Source of the DNA: Paenibacillus sp. BIHB 4019
GTDB lineage: Bacteria > Bacillota > Bacilli > Paenibacillales > Paenibacillaceae
DNA: 64,000 bases
Direction: 5' to 3'
Assembly: GCF_002741035.1 (NCBI RefSeq)
Contig: NZ_CP016808.1
Location: 1,178,001-1,242,000 of the forward strand
In this document: in pieces, positions 33,933 through 43,369 of the stretch
Layout of the letters: each line of letters opens with the position of its first letter
Numbering within the stretch: position 1 is the stretch's first letter
Program-made: the position numbers and the translations under genes
Notes under the pieces: generated by a model
The model's database searches: none
What the model was told of the DNA's origin: nothing
Seen by the model: the letters and a program-made list of their open reading frames with translations, nothing else

Positions 33933-35669
33933 TCAAGAAGAAATCTGCCAGCCCGCCGTCTGCTGCTGCAGCTTCCACAGCCGCGCATACAAGCGGTCTG
34001 CGCCCAATAGCTCCTCATGCTGGCCCTGCTCAACGATTCGGCCTTGATCCAGCACAATAATTTGGTCGGCACTCATAACCGTCTTCAGCCGGTGGGCAAT
34101 GGCAATAACGGTCCGCCCTTGAATGAGGCGGTCGATCGCCTGCTGAATATCGGCTTCATTTTCAGGATCGAGCGAAGCCGTCGCTTCGTCCAGCAGCACA
34201 ATCGGAGCATCCTTCAGTATCGCCCGCGCAATTGAAATGCGCTGCTTCTCCCCGCCGGACAATGTGCTTCCGCCTTCTCCAACTAGCGTCTCATAGCCTT
34301 GCGGCAGCTTCATAATAAAATCATGGCAGCATGCCTGGCGAGCCGCTTCCTCTACTTCGTGCCGGGTCGCGCCAGCTTTGCCGACACTTATATTATTCGC
34401 AATTGTATCCTGGAACAAATACACATCCTGAAATACCATCGATACTTTGCGCAGCAGCGCCTCCGGGTTCATCTCCCGAATATCCTCTCCGCTGAGCAGC
34501 ACCTGCCCCTCGCTTGGATCGTAGAAACGGGCAATCAGCCGCAGCATCGTGCTTTTGCCGCTGCCCGAAGGGCCGACCAGCGCGGTGAAGGAGCCTGACG
34601 GCAAGCTTAGGCTTGCCTGCTGAATAACGGCATGCTCATTATAGCCGAACGTCACCTTGTCAAAAACGAGGTCATGACCGGCAGGCGGCTGCTTGTCACC
34701 AGGCATAACAGGCTCCTTCATCAGCTCAATGATTCGTTTTCCCGCCTGCTCATTGTAGCGGAACTCTGCAAAGCTGGTCAGCGCCGTCGTCAACGGATCA
34801 TAAATTCTCGTGCCTATTAGCAAAAAGGTAACGAAGGTGATCAAATCAAGGCTGCCTCCAGCGAGCAAATATACCCCGACAATGGTCATCAGCGTTAATC
34901 CCGCCCGAAGAAAGGCGATTGCACTTAGCACGACTGGACCCAGAAGCCCCTCAATCCGAATGCTGTGACGCATAAAATCTTTAAATGATTGCTCAAGCCG
35001 CACGAAGCGCTCTCCCGTCAAATTAAAAGCCTTAATCACCTGAATGCCATTCAAATATTCCTGAAGCCGATTGGAGGCATTGATTTTCGCCGCCATATGG
35101 TTCGCACCAAGCCTGCGGGTTAGTCCCGAGGTCGCCAGTACGATGACAATCGTAAAGGGCAGCGTCGCGAACAGCGCCAAAGCGAGCCGCCAGTCCAGCA
35201 GCGACAGCCCAATCAAAGCTAAAATCGGCGTCAGGGCAGCGGCAAACAGCTGCGGCGCCACGTGGGAAATACCATGCTCAACGAGCGCAAAATCCCCCAT
35301 CATCATATTGGCGAGATCGCCGGGATCACGTTTATTCAAATACCCGAGCGACAGCTTGCGCAAATGCTCCGCAAGACGGCTTCTGCCATCGACCGCTGCG
35401 GTGTAGGCACCGCGGAATTGTGCGCGATAAGCGGGAATTTCGCTTAAATAAAGCAGCACTAACGCCACAACCATGCTGGCGCATATCCACCAAAGCCTCG
35501 TCATATTAAGAGCTGTACCCGGTTCGGCAAACGAAGTAAAGATAAGCTGCGCCACCTCAACGAGCAGAATAAACGGAATAATCGCTACCAGATTGGAGAG
35601 CGTTGTATATGCAATTGGCTTCCATAATGCTTTTGGATTACCTGCTGTTATATTGCGCAGCATTCCCAT
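33933..35669 (-). CDS. ABCB-type transporter subunit 2 (membrane + ATPase domains)
   Basis: A 578-residue half-transporter with six membrane helices (residues 1-310) and an ATPase domain. Walker A is GPSGSGKST, the signature LSGGEKQR and Walker B IVLLDEATASLDPENE. The start at 35669 lies within the end of the upstream partner gene (32-base overlap), with GGAGG 12 bases upstream. The pair should form a heterodimer. Although the fold is that of exporters, YbtPQ and IrtAB of this group import siderophores. The iron-gene context here supports import, but that is inferred. Confidence 0.87.
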   Translation of the reverse strand: MGMLRNITAGNPKALWKPIAYTTLSNLVAIIPFILLVEVAQLIFTSFAEPGTALNMTRLWWICASMVVALVLLYLSEIPAYRAQFRGAYTAAVDGRSRLAEHLRKLSLGYLNKRDPGDLANMMMGDFALVEHGISHVAPQLFAAALTPILALIGLSLLDWRLALALFATLPFTIVIVLATSGLTRRLGANHMAAKINASNRLQEYLNGIQVIKAFNLTGERFVRLEQSFKDFMRHSIRIEGLLGPVVLSAIAFLRAGLTLMTIVGVYLLAGGSLDLITFVTFLLIGTRIYDPLTTALTSFAEFRYNEQAGKRIIELMKEPVMPGDKQPPAGHDLVFDKVTFGYNEHAVIQQASLSLPSGSFTALVGPSGSGKSTMLRLIARFYDPSEGQVLLSGEDIREMNPEALLRKVSMVFQDVYLFQDTIANNISVGKAGATRHEVEEAARQACCHDFIMKLPQGYETLVGEGGSTLSGGEKQRISIARAILKDAPIVLLDEATASLDPENEADIQQAIDRLIQGRTVIAIAHRLKTVMSADQIIVLDQGRIVEQGQHEELLGADRLYARLWKLQQQTAGWQISS

Positions 35670-37491
35670 GTTTGTTCCCTGCCTCCTTCCCTGCTCCAAT
35701 TCGCCAGACCGTTGCTGCCGTATAAGCATTCCATAGCTTCGAATACAGCCCCCCGGCGGCGATTAGCTGCTCATGCTTGCCACGCTCGGCAATACGGCCC
35801 TCGTCCATGACAATGATTTGCGACGCATCGCGAATCGTAGACAGCCGGTGTGCAATGACGATAACCGTCTTGCCCTTCGTCAGCTCCTTCAATGCAAGCT
35901 GCATTTCAAATTCATTTTCCGGATCGGCAAAGGCTGTCGCTTCATCGAGCACAAGCACTGGCGCATTTTTCAAAATCGCTCTCGCTACCGCAATACGCTG
36001 CTCCTCACCACCTGACAAATAAACGCCGCCTTCGCCAATCAGCGTATGATAGCCCTGCGGAAGCTGGTTAATAAACGTATCGCACTGCGCCGCTTTCGCT
36101 GCTGCATATACCGCTTCTGGCTTAGCATCTGGCACGCCGATCGCAATGTTGTTGTAGACGGTATCGTAAAATAGAAACGTCTGCTGAAAAACAAACGCTA
36201 CCGTGTTCATTAACTCCTCCGACGCCATATCGCGGATATCGACGCCGCCAATTTGAATTGCTCCTTCACGGACATCCCAGAAGCGAGGAAGCAGGCTTGC
36301 CACCGTCGATTTCCCCGCCCCCGATGGCCCAACGAGCGCCGTTACTTCCCCCTGCTGCGCCACAAAGCTCACGTTGGACAATACGAGACTGTCGGCCTGT
36401 CCATAAGAGAAGGATACATCTTGGAAGGCTACCTCGTAGGAAACCGGACGTTTAGGAAATTTCGGCTCTGGTACGGGCTGCTCGGCGAAAATTTTGTCAA
36501 TTCGCTCCACCCCTTCATTTATATCGCGCAGCCCGGATGCAAGATGCATGATCTTGAACATCGGCGCGGTAATGCCTGGCGACAAAATGAGGAAGAACAG
36601 CAGCACAGCGGCAAAAGCCACATTGCCCGGATCACGCTGGAGCAGGAACACGCCTACTGGCAGGATGAAGGCTGCGAATGAGCTGAGAACGACTTTGAAC
36701 GATAAAAAACCATACTGAAATTGATCCGTATATTTCACGCAAAAATCCCGGTATTTGACCATATCCTCATAAAATTGACGGAAGGAAAACACCGTCTGCC
36801 CAAATACTTTAATGACCGGCATTCCCCGCACGTATTGAATGGCTGAACCATTCAGCCGCTCCAGCGAATCATAATACTGCTTGATGCTTTCCTGCTTCTT
36901 CGAGCCTGACATCATCAGCATTTGCAGCACGAAGCCCAGCACAATCGGAATCAGGCAGGCAGCAGCGAGCCACACATTCAGCCAAAACATGGCGATAATC
37001 ATTATAACGATCGTGACTGCCATATGAATGAGATCCGGCAGCTGATGCGCGACGAACGTCTCGACCTTCTCGACATTTTGATCCAGCGTCTTCTTGACTG
37101 CTCCGGTCGATGTGCTGTTTAGCCAGCCTAGCGGCAGGCGGCCAATATGCGAGGACAGCTTCACCCGCAGGCCATACAAAATCCGAAACGCCGCAATATG
37201 CGAAGCCAGGCCGCCGCCATACATCAGGAGCAAACTGGCCAATAGGCCGCCTAATGCCACGAGGCCCCAACGAATCATTAGCCCGCTGTCCGCTGCTGCC
37301 GGGTTCGCCGCATGCTCCAGCAGTTCTTTTACTATAAAATAAACCGATACATATGGAATCAGCATGCATATGGCACTTAATGCGGAAAAAATCCCTGATA
37401 CAGCAAGCAGCCCGCGGCGCTCTCCCGCCAATTCCAGCAGCCTTGCGATTCCCTTTTTCCCTGCGATTTCTCCAGCTGTTTTTCCAGCCAT
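35638..37491 (-). CDS. ABCB-type transporter subunit 1, siderophore-importer-like
   Basis: A 617-residue half-transporter: six membrane helices, then an ATPase domain with Walker A GPSGAGKST, signature LSGGEEQR and Walker B VLVLDEATAFADPENE. From memory, the ATAFADPENE form is characteristic of YbtP/YbtQ and IrtA-like siderophore importers. The start is ATG 37491 with GAGAGG eight bases upstream; a TTG at 37515 is a poorer choice. It follows the nitroreductase by 45 bases and overlaps its partner gene. No siderophore-interacting FAD domain is fused. Confidence 0.85.
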   Translation of the reverse strand: MAGKTAGEIAGKKGIARLLELAGERRGLLAVSGIFSALSAICMLIPYVSVYFIVKELLEHAANPAAADSGLMIRWGLVALGGLLASLLLMYGGGLASHIAAFRILYGLRVKLSSHIGRLPLGWLNSTSTGAVKKTLDQNVEKVETFVAHQLPDLIHMAVTIVIMIIAMFWLNVWLAAACLIPIVLGFVLQMLMMSGSKKQESIKQYYDSLERLNGSAIQYVRGMPVIKVFGQTVFSFRQFYEDMVKYRDFCVKYTDQFQYGFLSFKVVLSSFAAFILPVGVFLLQRDPGNVAFAAVLLFFLILSPGITAPMFKIMHLASGLRDINEGVERIDKIFAEQPVPEPKFPKRPVSYEVAFQDVSFSYGQADSLVLSNVSFVAQQGEVTALVGPSGAGKSTVASLLPRFWDVREGAIQIGGVDIRDMASEELMNTVAFVFQQTFLFYDTVYNNIAIGVPDAKPEAVYAAAKAAQCDTFINQLPQGYHTLIGEGGVYLSGGEEQRIAVARAILKNAPVLVLDEATAFADPENEFEMQLALKELTKGKTVIVIAHRLSTIRDASQIIVMDEGRIAERGKHEQLIAAGGLYSKLWNAYTAATVWRIGAGKEAGNKHGNAAQYNSR

Positions 37492-37536
37492 GATAGCTTC
37501 CTCTCCTTCAGGCAAATATCATCGGGACGTGCTGTT

Positions 37537-38100
37537 CTACAGCCACGTCATTTTTTTATCGGCGCAAATGCGGCTGCCAGGCGCTGGCTTCTGATCGAAG
37601 TACCCTAAATACAGCATGCCAGCGATGCGCTCATCGCTGCGTATTCCGAGCGAGCTGCAGAAAGGCGCGCTTCCGCATAACGTCTCATCAATCGACCACA
37701 CCATGCCGATGCCCTGCTCCCAAGCGCACAGCTGAAGATTCTGAATCAATGCGCACGCCGCTGCAAAATCCTCATCACGCTTCACCTTGCTTTTCTCCTC
37801 CTTCACGACGACGAACAAAACCGCAGGTATTTGCTGGATTTTGTCCTTGTACATTTGCTTGATTTTGCTCGGCATCAGCTTATAGCGCTTGAGCTCCGAC
37901 AACGAACCCACTATATGATCCGCCAGCTTCGCCTTCGACTCCATCTCAGTCGCACAAATGAACCGCCATGGCTCGCGCAGCTTATGATTTGGCGCCCACA
38001 CCGCGATATTCATCAGCTCCAGAATCGTCTCCTGCGAAAGCGGCTGCGTATTAAACTTCCGAATCGTCCTTCTGTCTTTAATCAATTCCTGTATATTCAA
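37537..38100 (-). CDS. Nitroreductase family flavoprotein
   Basis: A 187-residue FMN enzyme expected to use NAD(P)H. The family features are IKDRRTIRKFNTQPL at the N-terminus (FMN phosphate binding), WAPNHKLREPWRF near 40, and a C-terminal YLGYFD. The start is TTG 38100 with GGGAGG eight bases upstream; there is no in-frame ATG nearby. First gene of an operon with the ABC pair, with a Fur-like site upstream. Reduction of ferric siderophore or of a nitro/quinone compound are both possible; the operon favours an iron-related role. Confidence 0.82.
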   Translation of the reverse strand: MNIQELIKDRRTIRKFNTQPLSQETILELMNIAVWAPNHKLREPWRFICATEMESKAKLADHIVGSLSELKRYKLMPSKIKQMYKDKIQQIPAVLFVVVKEEKSKVKRDEDFAAACALIQNLQLCAWEQGIGMVWSIDETLCGSAPFCSSLGIRSDERIAGMLYLGYFDQKPAPGSRICADKKMTWL

Positions 38101-38130
38101 GCAAAAATCCTCCCTTTATGACGCTACTAT

Positions 38131-38145
38131 TGAGAAACATTATCA
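38131..38145. promoter_or_regulatory. Fur-like site upstream of nitroreductase/ABC operon
   Basis: TGAGAAACATTATCA matches the 7-1-7 Fur box at 12 of the 14 defined positions. It is also close to the site at 39324-39338, so it may be bound by the PchR-like regulator instead. Confidence 0.5.
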
Positions 38146-38230
38146 TCATCAATGAATATTAGCTACCTCTGGACGGATTATTTCTGACGGTGGACGGAGA
38201 TGCAGCTGCTTAGGCAGCCATTTTATATGA

Positions 38231-38295
38231 GAAAAAGCCGGAGCCGCGGCGGCGTGATCGTCATTTCTAACGATAACGTCGCCGTGGCTCCGGCT
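38231..38295 (-). terminator. Very long terminator hairpin of AraC regulator gene
   Basis: About 20 near-continuous pairs (38236-38255 with 38276-38295, with G-U pairs) plus a further inner five-base stem. TTTTT follows in the leftward direction. Confidence 0.8.
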
Positions 38296-38328
38296 CTCCT
38301 ATACTTTTCAATCAGGCTCTGCAGCCAA

Positions 38329-39303
38329 TCACATCGAGCGGCTCTGCTGCCTGGCATATTCACTTGGATTAACCCCAAACGTTTTGCGGAACAACGAGGC
38401 AAAATGGCTCATATTCGTATATCCGACCATAATCGCCGCTTCACTGACATTCATTCTGCCCTGCTCCAGCAGCAGCTTCGCTTCCCTCATCCGCTCCTCG
38501 CGAATATAGCCGAACACGGTTGTGCCAAAGAGCTCTTTAAAGCCCGCTTTGAGCTTAAAATCATTCAGTCCCGTCTGGCGCGCCAGCTCCAGCAAGCCCG
38601 GCGGATTGGTGCGGTTGTGGTATAAAATGTTTTTCGCCAGATGAAGCCGCTCCACATCGGCCGTCTTTAAGCGCGAAGCGGCCGATTCCAGCTCGCTCTT
38701 CTGCTCCAGCCCGTACCAGAACAAGGCAATCAGCTCAAACGCTTTGCCCTCCAAATAATGCTGCCGAATAGGGCCGGTATACGGGCAATTCTTTAATTGA
38801 TCGAACACCTGCTTAATTTCCGGTGTCAGCTGCTGCTGCTCGCAATAAAACGTATCGCCTGCCTGCCAAGGGAAATACGAGAATAGATGCTTCCATATTC
38901 TAAAATCGATTCGCAGCTCCATATGGGCCAGCCGATCCGAATGCAATTGCTCGAAATGGATGCGCGTATCGTGCAAATAAATCATTTGCGTCCCGCCCGA
39001 GCCCATCGCCCGCTCCCCGCGCCTGCCCTCAATCGTCCAACAGCCATTGCCATGCTGCGTCAATGAAATTTCCAAATGCGGATACTGCACGTCAATATGA
39101 AAAATATGATTTTCATGCAGCTTCACATCAATCGTATGCAGCTCCATGCCCGGCCGCAGGCGCGTGCGCTGCAAATAGCCGTCTCCCCATTGCTCAGGAA
39201 GCTTAACCGTATCTGCAAGCTGCTCCACCGGAACACCAAGCTCTACACCAATCCATTCATTATATAAAGATTCGATATGTTGGGCTTCCAACGTATGTTT
39301 CAT
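38329..39303 (-). CDS. AraC-family regulator, PchR-like
   Basis: A 324-residue activator. Its N-terminal domain (LPEQWGDGYLQRTRLRPGMEL) and spacing resemble PchR/YbtA-type siderophore-responsive regulators. The C-terminal AraC domain is LLELARQTGLNDFKLKAGFKELFG and VSEAAIMVGYTNMSHFASLFRKTFG. It is paralogous to the regulator at 52739 (shared LPEQ, RT.LRPGMEL and TTVFGY). The start is ATG 39303, ten bases after AAAGGTGG. It lies between the nitroreductase/ABC operon and a divergent AraC fusion; control of the transporter operon is likely. Confidence 0.85.
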   Translation of the reverse strand: MKHTLEAQHIESLYNEWIGVELGVPVEQLADTVKLPEQWGDGYLQRTRLRPGMELHTIDVKLHENHIFHIDVQYPHLEISLTQHGNGCWTIEGRRGERAMGSGGTQMIYLHDTRIHFEQLHSDRLAHMELRIDFRIWKHLFSYFPWQAGDTFYCEQQQLTPEIKQVFDQLKNCPYTGPIRQHYLEGKAFELIALFWYGLEQKSELESAASRLKTADVERLHLAKNILYHNRTNPPGLLELARQTGLNDFKLKAGFKELFGTTVFGYIREERMREAKLLLEQGRMNVSEAAIMVGYTNMSHFASLFRKTFGVNPSEYARQQSRSM

Positions 39304-39323
39304 CCTTATTTCCCCACCTTTAT

Positions 39324-39338
39324 TGAGAAACGTTTTCA
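39324..39338. promoter_or_regulatory. Fur/AraC-like site between two divergent regulators
   Basis: TGAGAAACGTTTTCA: a weak Fur match. It shares ATTGAGAAAC-TT-TCA with the site before the nitroreductase gene. It overlaps the promoter zone of the PchR-like gene. Confidence 0.35.
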
Positions 39339-39447
39339 ATTAGAATTGTATCAGTATCGAGCCGGAATGAAAAGCATTAATGTGAATTGTACTCTTGATT
39401 CAGCAATGATAGACTGGTTAGCAAATAAAAATAACAGGTGGTTAGCT

Positions 39448-41079
39448 ATGAACCCCATTACCTATGAGCTGCTCGGAGCTTCCTTGCTTGCAGATAACGG
39501 GACGACAAGCCCGTCCGTCCTTGCCTTTACGACCTTCCCGGCGATTATCGTTCCAACGGAAGCTATCGTTGTCGGGTCGGATAGCATTAGCTATCCGGTA
39601 GAGAAGGGGCAAGCGATTTTGCTGCGGCAAGCAGAAAATAATTTGCATCTAAGGAGCGCGGATGGAAAATCATTCCAGCCCGTTTACGGCATTTCGTTCA
39701 ACAGCTACCGAATAACGGAGCGTGGAAAAAGCCGGCTGGTCTATGAGCTAAGCAGCGAGCAGCTGCCTGAGCACGGGCAGCTGCTCGAATTTCCGCGCCA
39801 GGCTGCGAGCCTGCTGCATGAGCTGCTGCAGGTGGCCAAGCTGACAGGATCTATTCAAAATACGCCAAGGCTGCATTTCATGCTGCATGAGCTGCTGGAT
39901 TTGCTTTTTTCCCGCGATTTGTACAGCAACCATTATTTGAAAAAGGATAAGCCTATTCATCAAGTGCTTGCTTATATGAAGCAGCATTACCGCTCGCCGC
40001 TCAGCCGCACTTATTTGGCCAAAATGGCCGGCTTCAACGAAAGCTATTTCTCCTCGCTTTTCCGCAAGGAAACCGGCTGGAGCTTCGCCGAATATGTATA
40101 CCGGCTGCGCATTGACGAGGCCAAGCTGCTGCTGCTGCTCACCAACGATAAAATGCAGGAAATCGCTTATAAAACCGGCTTTGCGGACGGCTCCTATTTG
40201 GGCAAGACGTTCCAAAAAACCACTCATCTGTCGCCCAGCAGCTTCCGCAGCAGGAAGCATGCAACGCGCATTGTGGGCATGCAGTTTCTTGGAGCTCTGC
40301 TTGCTGTCGGCATTGAGCCGCTGGCCGCACCGCGCGAGGTGCTCCGCTCTTCGTCGCTGCTGCAGGACCGGCTGCCCGGCATCATGGAGCTGGCCGACAT
40401 TGAGCAGGTCGAGGAGCTTCGAGCGCTGGCGCCTGATTTAATTATTGCGCCTACCTACCATTACAACATGCCTCATATGCTCAAGGCGCTTGAACATATC
40501 GCTCCCGTCATTATGCTGCCGTGGGGCGAGATGGATAAGCTCGAGGAGGTGCGCATGATAGGCAAGCTGCTTGGGCGTACAGCGGAGGCGGAAAATTGGA
40601 TAGCCGGCTTGCAGCAGCAAGGAGCAGCGGCGAAGCAGCGGCTAGCGCAGCTTTTAGCCCCTGATGATACGTTCGGCTTATATGAGCTAAGATATGATGA
40701 TTTGTGGATGATTCTTCATCCGCCTGTTCGTTCCGCCTTCATTCTTTATAAACTGCTCGGGCTGACGCCTCCCGCTGCTATCCAGAAGGAAATCATTGAG
40801 GCGAACAGCCATCTGGCCTTGCGGGAACAGCATTTGCTGCCTTATGTCGCCAAGCATATGTTTCTGATTGTACCAGCCGATGATATTGAGGCATTAAGAG
40901 GCAAACTGATGGAGCGCAGCTTTTGGCAGCAGCTCGTGAAGGAGCAGGGCCATAAAATCTATTTGCTGAAGCTGAATGAGTTTTGGATGGACGATGGAGT
41001 GTCGCTAGAGAAGCAGCTAGATATAATGGTGGAGCTTCTACTATCCGATGCAGCTGAAAATTCAACAACAGACGGATAA
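39448..41079 (+). CDS. AraC regulator fused to siderophore-binding-protein domain
   Basis: A 543-residue Btr-like activator. A cupin-type N-domain (1-150) is followed by the AraC domain near 170-270 (SRTYLAKMAGFNESYFSSLFRKE; MQEIAYKTGFADGSYLGKTFQK) and a binding-protein domain (about 275-540). The start at 39448 has AGGTGG six bases upstream; the longer frame from 39277 runs back across the divergent gene. The binding domain resembles the lipoprotein encoded 119 bases downstream: LGLTPPAAIQKEII against LKLTPPDKQKQEMI, and APDDTFGLYEL against KPEDTFSLMGV. A shared ferri-siderophore ligand is inferred. Confidence 0.87.
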   Translation: MNPITYELLGASLLADNGTTSPSVLAFTTFPAIIVPTEAIVVGSDSISYPVEKGQAILLRQAENNLHLRSADGKSFQPVYGISFNSYRITERGKSRLVYELSSEQLPEHGQLLEFPRQAASLLHELLQVAKLTGSIQNTPRLHFMLHELLDLLFSRDLYSNHYLKKDKPIHQVLAYMKQHYRSPLSRTYLAKMAGFNESYFSSLFRKETGWSFAEYVYRLRIDEAKLLLLLTNDKMQEIAYKTGFADGSYLGKTFQKTTHLSPSSFRSRKHATRIVGMQFLGALLAVGIEPLAAPREVLRSSSLLQDRLPGIMELADIEQVEELRALAPDLIIAPTYHYNMPHMLKALEHIAPVIMLPWGEMDKLEEVRMIGKLLGRTAEAENWIAGLQQQGAAAKQRLAQLLAPDDTFGLYELRYDDLWMILHPPVRSAFILYKLLGLTPPAAIQKEIIEANSHLALREQHLLPYVAKHMFLIVPADDIEALRGKLMERSFWQQLVKEQGHKIYLLKLNEFWMDDGVSLEKQLDIMVELLLSDAAENSTTDG

Positions 41080-41143
41080 ATCCAACAATTTTCCCAGCCA
41101 AATATCCAACTTTATCACATCGACCTTTCTCTTCCGCTGCCGT

Positions 41144-41149
41144 TATAAT
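41144..41149 (+). promoter_or_regulatory. -10 hexamer of binding-protein gene
   Basis: TATAAT, with TCGACC 18 bases upstream (41120-41125) as a weak -35. The Fur box begins 17 bases downstream, so Fur would block early elongation or initiation. Confidence 0.4.
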
Positions 41150-41166
41150 AGATTTATCATCGCGAA

Positions 41167-41181
41167 TGATAATCATTATTA
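41167..41181. promoter_or_regulatory. Fur box
   Basis: TGATAATCATTATTA, one mismatch to the 7-1-7 consensus, 17 bases before the lipoprotein start. Confidence 0.8.
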
Positions 41182-41198
41182 TTTTATCGGAGGATTAT

Positions 41199-42212
41199 AT
41201 GTATCAGCTACATAAAGTTACGAAAATATTCGCCTTGCTTCTACTCGCACTATCGCTCGCTGCTTGCGGAAACTCGGCAGCCGGCAGCAATAGCAGCGGC
41301 AATGCCGTTGCCTCGGACTCGCCATCGCCATCGCCTTCTGCAGCTGTGGAGGCCGAAGCTTCTCCAGAAGCAACGACCCGCATCGTAAAGACGCTTCGGG
41401 GAGATGTTGAGGTGCCCATTAATCCGCAGCGCATCGTAACAGACGGCTATTTGCCGGAGATGCTTGTCATGGGCATTAAGCCCGTCGGCTCCACCTCATG
41501 GGAGCTTGAGAACAAAGTTATCCAAGACCAAATTGACGGTATCGAAAGCACGGGCGAACGCAACCTTGAGAAAATACTCGATTTGAAGCCCGATATCATC
41601 GTAACGTGGACTGGCGACGAGAAAATTTTGGAGCAATATGACAAAATCGCCCCGACGGTTGCCTTGCCCTTCAGCACGTACACCGATATCCATGAGACGC
41701 TGCGTTTCCTTGCCTCTGCTGTCGGCAAAGAAGCGGATGCCGAGCAGTGGCTCGCTGATTTTGACCAGCTGGTTGGACAGGAACGGGCGAAAATTGCTAA
41801 TATGATTAAACCTGAAGATACCTTCTCGCTCATGGGCGTTTTCGTCGTAGACAGCGGCTTCTACATTTATGGAGATGGCGGCTATCGCGGAGGCGAGGCG
41901 ATTTATACACACTTGAAGCTGACTCCCCCTGACAAGCAAAAGCAGGAAATGATCGGCAAGGAAGCCTATCGCCAAATTTCCTATGAGGTCATTGAAGACT
42001 ACGCAGGCGATTATATTTTTCTCGACCAGGGAGATATGATTTCCGAGGTGTGGGGAAGCAACCAAGGACTGTGGAAATCGCTGGATGCGGTTAAAAATAA
42101 CCATGTGTTCAATCTCGATCCTGAATTGTTTTGGGGAAATGATCCTGTTTCCTTGAAGCTGCAAATTCAGGAAATTGTAAAAATGCTGACGGAGCAGGCT
42201 AAGCAGGAGTAA
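41199..42212 (+). CDS. Iron-siderophore ABC transporter substrate-binding lipoprotein
   Basis: A 337-residue lipoprotein. The lipobox is LAAC near residues 20-23, followed by a serine/proline-rich linker. The FepB-type domain shows RIVKTLRGDVEVPINPQRIV, LKPDIIVTW and FSLMGVFVVDSGFYIYGDGG. The start at 41199 follows GGAGG by five bases; the upstream in-frame start at 41166 lies on the Fur box. It acts with a permease/ATPase not encoded here, or with the ABC pair at 34-37 kb, and is matched with the AraC fusion just upstream. Confidence 0.9.
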   Translation: MYQLHKVTKIFALLLLALSLAACGNSAAGSNSSGNAVASDSPSPSPSAAVEAEASPEATTRIVKTLRGDVEVPINPQRIVTDGYLPEMLVMGIKPVGSTSWELENKVIQDQIDGIESTGERNLEKILDLKPDIIVTWTGDEKILEQYDKIAPTVALPFSTYTDIHETLRFLASAVGKEADAEQWLADFDQLVGQERAKIANMIKPEDTFSLMGVFVVDSGFYIYGDGGYRGGEAIYTHLKLTPPDKQKQEMIGKEAYRQISYEVIEDYAGDYIFLDQGDMISEVWGSNQGLWKSLDAVKNNHVFNLDPELFWGNDPVSLKLQIQEIVKMLTEQAKQE

Positions 42213-42245
42213 GCCTGTATGCCTCCAAGTGTTCGAGAATCGAAT

Positions 42246-42282
42246 AAAAGCCGCCGAATTTGCTTCGGCGGCTTTTTATTTT
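42246..42282. terminator. Bidirectional terminator between two converging lipoprotein genes
   Basis: GCCGCCGAA (42250-42258) with TTCGGCGGC (42264-42272), five-base loop, TTTTTATTTT to the right and an A-rich left flank. Confidence 0.85.
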
Positions 42283-42304
42283 GGATGCTTAATGCAGTTA
42301 ATGC

Positions 42305-43345
42305 TTAATTGCCTTTAGTAAGCCAGTCCGCAAGCTCCTCAGTCTGAGCCAGTACCGCGAGCGGATCATAGTACCATGAACGCTCCTCCGGCCATACGTA
42401 CAGCTTGCCGTTCTTCACTGCCGGAAGGTTGCTCCAAAGCGGATCAGCCTCAAAATCAGCCAACTTCCAGTCGTTCGAGGTCATAATAATATAATCCCCG
42501 GCATATTGCGAAACGATCTCCGCTGACAGCTCGGCCCACTGCTTCTCCATAATGACTTGCGCTACATCGGTTGGCGGCATGCGTCCAAGCGCCTGGTACA
42601 CCGGTTGACCGCCACGTCCAAAATTATCTCCGTAGGCATAGGTCGACTTCTCCATATGCTCAAAGATGGAGAAGGTCGCATCTGCCGGAATGGCCGCATC
42701 AACCTTCGCCTTCGCTTCAGCAATGCGGCGGTCAAATTCCTCCAGCCATGTCTTCGCCTCCTGCTCTTTGCCCAGCACATTCCCGAAATATGTCAGCTCT
42801 TCATGAGCATTTTTGAGATCGCCATACGGAATAAAGAGGGTAGGCGCAATTTTGCTGAGCAGATCATAGCTCTCTCCATTGCCCGTGATAATCAAATCGG
42901 GATTAAGAGCAGCAATTTTCTCTGCAGATGGCTTGCCATATTTCCCCGTATCATCAACGCCGGTAAGCGCCTCTTTAAAATAATAGTTTTTCAGCGTTAA
43001 TCCCGGCGCCCCAATTGGCACAACGTCAAGGGCAATCAAGCTGCCGAGGTACTCTTCAGCCACAATGCGCTTCGGCTGAGCCGGAATTTCAATATCGCCT
43101 TTTACGGTAGAAATCGTTCTGACCGCATTAGGATCAGCGCTAGCCTCTGGTGTTGCTTCCGCCGCTCCGCCATTGCTTGCTTCGCTGGATGCCTGCGCTG
43201 TCGCTTCACTTCCAGCATTCGCCTTGCCAGTCACGTTCGATTCTGCTGTACCGCATGCGGTAAAGATGCTTACGCATAGCAGCAGCATAACCAGCATAGC
43301 AGCCATGCGGCGCTTATGATTTTGGCTTTGATTTTTCAAAAACAC
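42305..43345 (-). CDS. Iron-siderophore ABC transporter substrate-binding lipoprotein
   Basis: A 346-residue lipoprotein, lipobox FTAC. I choose GTG 43345, eight bases after GGGGG; a TTG at 43351 is too close to that site. The mature domain shows TISTVKGDIEIPAQPKRIV, LNPDLIITGNGES and a C-terminal lobe with WYYDPLAVLAQTEEL. It shares the pattern FGRGGQPVYQALG with FGRGCQVLYDDMG in the AraC fusion upstream (43439-45082), so these two are a matched pair. Fur-like box at 43370-43384. Confidence 0.9.
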   Translation of the reverse strand: MFLKNQSQNHKRRMAAMLVMLLLCVSIFTACGTAESNVTGKANAGSEATAQASSEASNGGAAEATPEASADPNAVRTISTVKGDIEIPAQPKRIVAEEYLGSLIALDVVPIGAPGLTLKNYYFKEALTGVDDTGKYGKPSAEKIAALNPDLIITGNGESYDLLSKIAPTLFIPYGDLKNAHEELTYFGNVLGKEQEAKTWLEEFDRRIAEAKAKVDAAIPADATFSIFEHMEKSTYAYGDNFGRGGQPVYQALGRMPPTDVAQVIMEKQWAELSAEIVSQYAGDYIIMTSNDWKLADFEADPLWSNLPAVKNGKLYVWPEERSWYYDPLAVLAQTEELADWLTKGN

Positions 43346-43369
43346 GTGCAAATCCCCCTCATTTTATGT

